From an uncultured Dialister sp. (GTDB taxonomy: Bacteria > Bacillota > Negativicutes > Veillonellales > Dialisteraceae), in NCBI GenBank assembly GCA_934193095.1, contig CAKPUX010000081.1, forward strand, positions 1-5,850: DNA of 5,850 nucleotides. Reading direction: 5' to 3'. Shown here piece after piece: positions 5,438 through 5,850 of the stretch (within the stretch, counting starts at the first letter, position 1; every line of letters begins with the position of its first letter). The position numbers and the translations under genes are program-made. The notes below the pieces were generated by a model. That model worked only from the letters and a program-made list of their open reading frames with translations. It made no database searches and had not been told where the DNA came from.

Positions 5438-5850
5438 ATGAATCGGATTTACAAAGTTGTTTGGAGCAAAGCGAAGAATTGCTATACTGTGGTTTCTGAG
5501 ATTGCGAAAAGACATGGAAAAGGAAACCGTGCACGTACATGCGCTGCCGCTTTTTTAGCTGCATTTGCTCTTACTGGCGTTATGGGAATGAGCGAGGTAC
5601 AAGCAACGGTAATTAATGTCAATAATGTAACTATCGATGATTCAGGCAACGTTGCCACAAACTCCATCCAGACCAATGCACTGAACTCAAAATACAACCT
5701 GTCCGTAGGTACTGCAAATCCAAACGGTACCATGCCGTTCTTCGTAAACAGCAACGGCGCATTCTATGCTGCCAACGGCAAATTGGTTGTAGATAAAGAC
5801 GGCAAAGTAACCGCAACCGAAGGCGAAATCGGCAACGTAGTTCTGAAAAA
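5438..5850 (+). CDS. Trimeric autotransporter adhesin (type Vc), N-terminal part
   Basis: The first 137 codons are present; the gene runs off the window without a stop. Residues 1-28 (MNRIYKVVWSKAKNCYTVVSEIAKRHGK) are an extended signal peptide region of type V secretion, with the typical M-N-[KR]-I-Y-K-V-[IV]-W and V-V-S-E-[LI]-A-K blocks. A basic stretch and a hydrophobic core (about 36-51) follow, with cleavage after V54-Q55-A56. The mature start is Asn/Thr/Gly-rich with short beta-strand repeats, and N-G-K-L-V-V-D-K-D-G-K-V at about 111-122, typical of coiled-coil and beta-roll adhesin passengers. Such proteins trimerise in the outer membrane through a C-terminal YadA-like anchor, which would lie beyond the window. 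Cys15 and Cys35 in the signal region are unusual. The role would be adhesion to host cells, matrix or other bacteria; the ligand is unknown. Confidence 0.9.
   Translation, partial: MNRIYKVVWSKAKNCYTVVSEIAKRHGKGNRARTCAAAFLAAFALTGVMGMSEVQATVINVNNVTIDDSGNVATNSIQTNALNSKYNLSVGTANPNGTMPFFVNSNGAFYAANGKLVVDKDGKVTATEGEIGNVVLK

Noticed and set aside
5482..5816. Minus-strand frames opposite the autotransporter start
   Set aside because: They are shadows of the ESPR adhesin gene, which is missed by stop-to-stop listing only because it runs off the window.
1..5850. CRISPR array, tRNA or rRNA gene, or defence system
   Set aside because: I saw no regularly spaced repeats, no cloverleaf or rRNA-like sequence, and no defence-type domain on either strand.

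Overview
The window looks like a piece of a diderm Firmicutes (Negativicutes) chromosome, from the Veillonella/Dialister/Megasphaera/Selenomonas sort of lineage; the genus cannot be fixed from sequence alone. The evidence is a lipid A gene (lpxD) directly behind several OmpH/Skp-family periplasmic chaperone genes, plus an ESPR-type trimeric autotransporter. This marks an outer-membrane-bearing organism with short, Shine-Dalgarno-rich intergenic gaps.

Positions 1-4370 are one compact plus-strand operon. Gene 1 (15-1307) is an exported 430-aa protein with no family I recognise by name, but it appears to hold three POTRA-like repeats followed by a beta-rich C-terminus. Three tandem OmpH/Skp-like genes follow: a classical signal-peptide form (1327-1860), an unusually long 314-aa lipoprotein (1870-2814) and a short lipoprotein (2826-3287). 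The fifth gene is lpxD (3296-4318), whose likely start is the ATG at 3296. Gaps are 8-19 nt and several ribosome binding sites overlap the preceding stop codon, so translational coupling is likely. The operon ends in a clear intrinsic terminator at 4338-4370. No lpxC, fabZ or lpxA follows lpxD inside the window.

Positions 4371-5437 are lower-GC and hold no intact gene. They contain a 19-bp palindrome, an IS3/IS150-type insertion sequence remnant on the minus strand (the transposase C-terminal part, 5' truncated, with one frameshift and the second catalytic Asp changed to Asn), and about 275 bp of leader in front of the last gene. That leader has a G8 tract downstream of a TTGACG box, an imperfect hairpin, a terminator-like hairpin that overlaps a 24-codon basic mini-ORF, and a small palindrome.

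From 5438 to the window end lies the start of a type Vc trimeric autotransporter adhesin, with a 56-residue ESPR signal peptide and the start of the passenger. It is cut by the window edge.

Taken together, the left part serves outer-membrane biogenesis (protein chaperoning to the outer membrane and lipid A acylation). The right part is an accessory surface-adhesin locus next to an IS scar, with possible slippage-based expression control.
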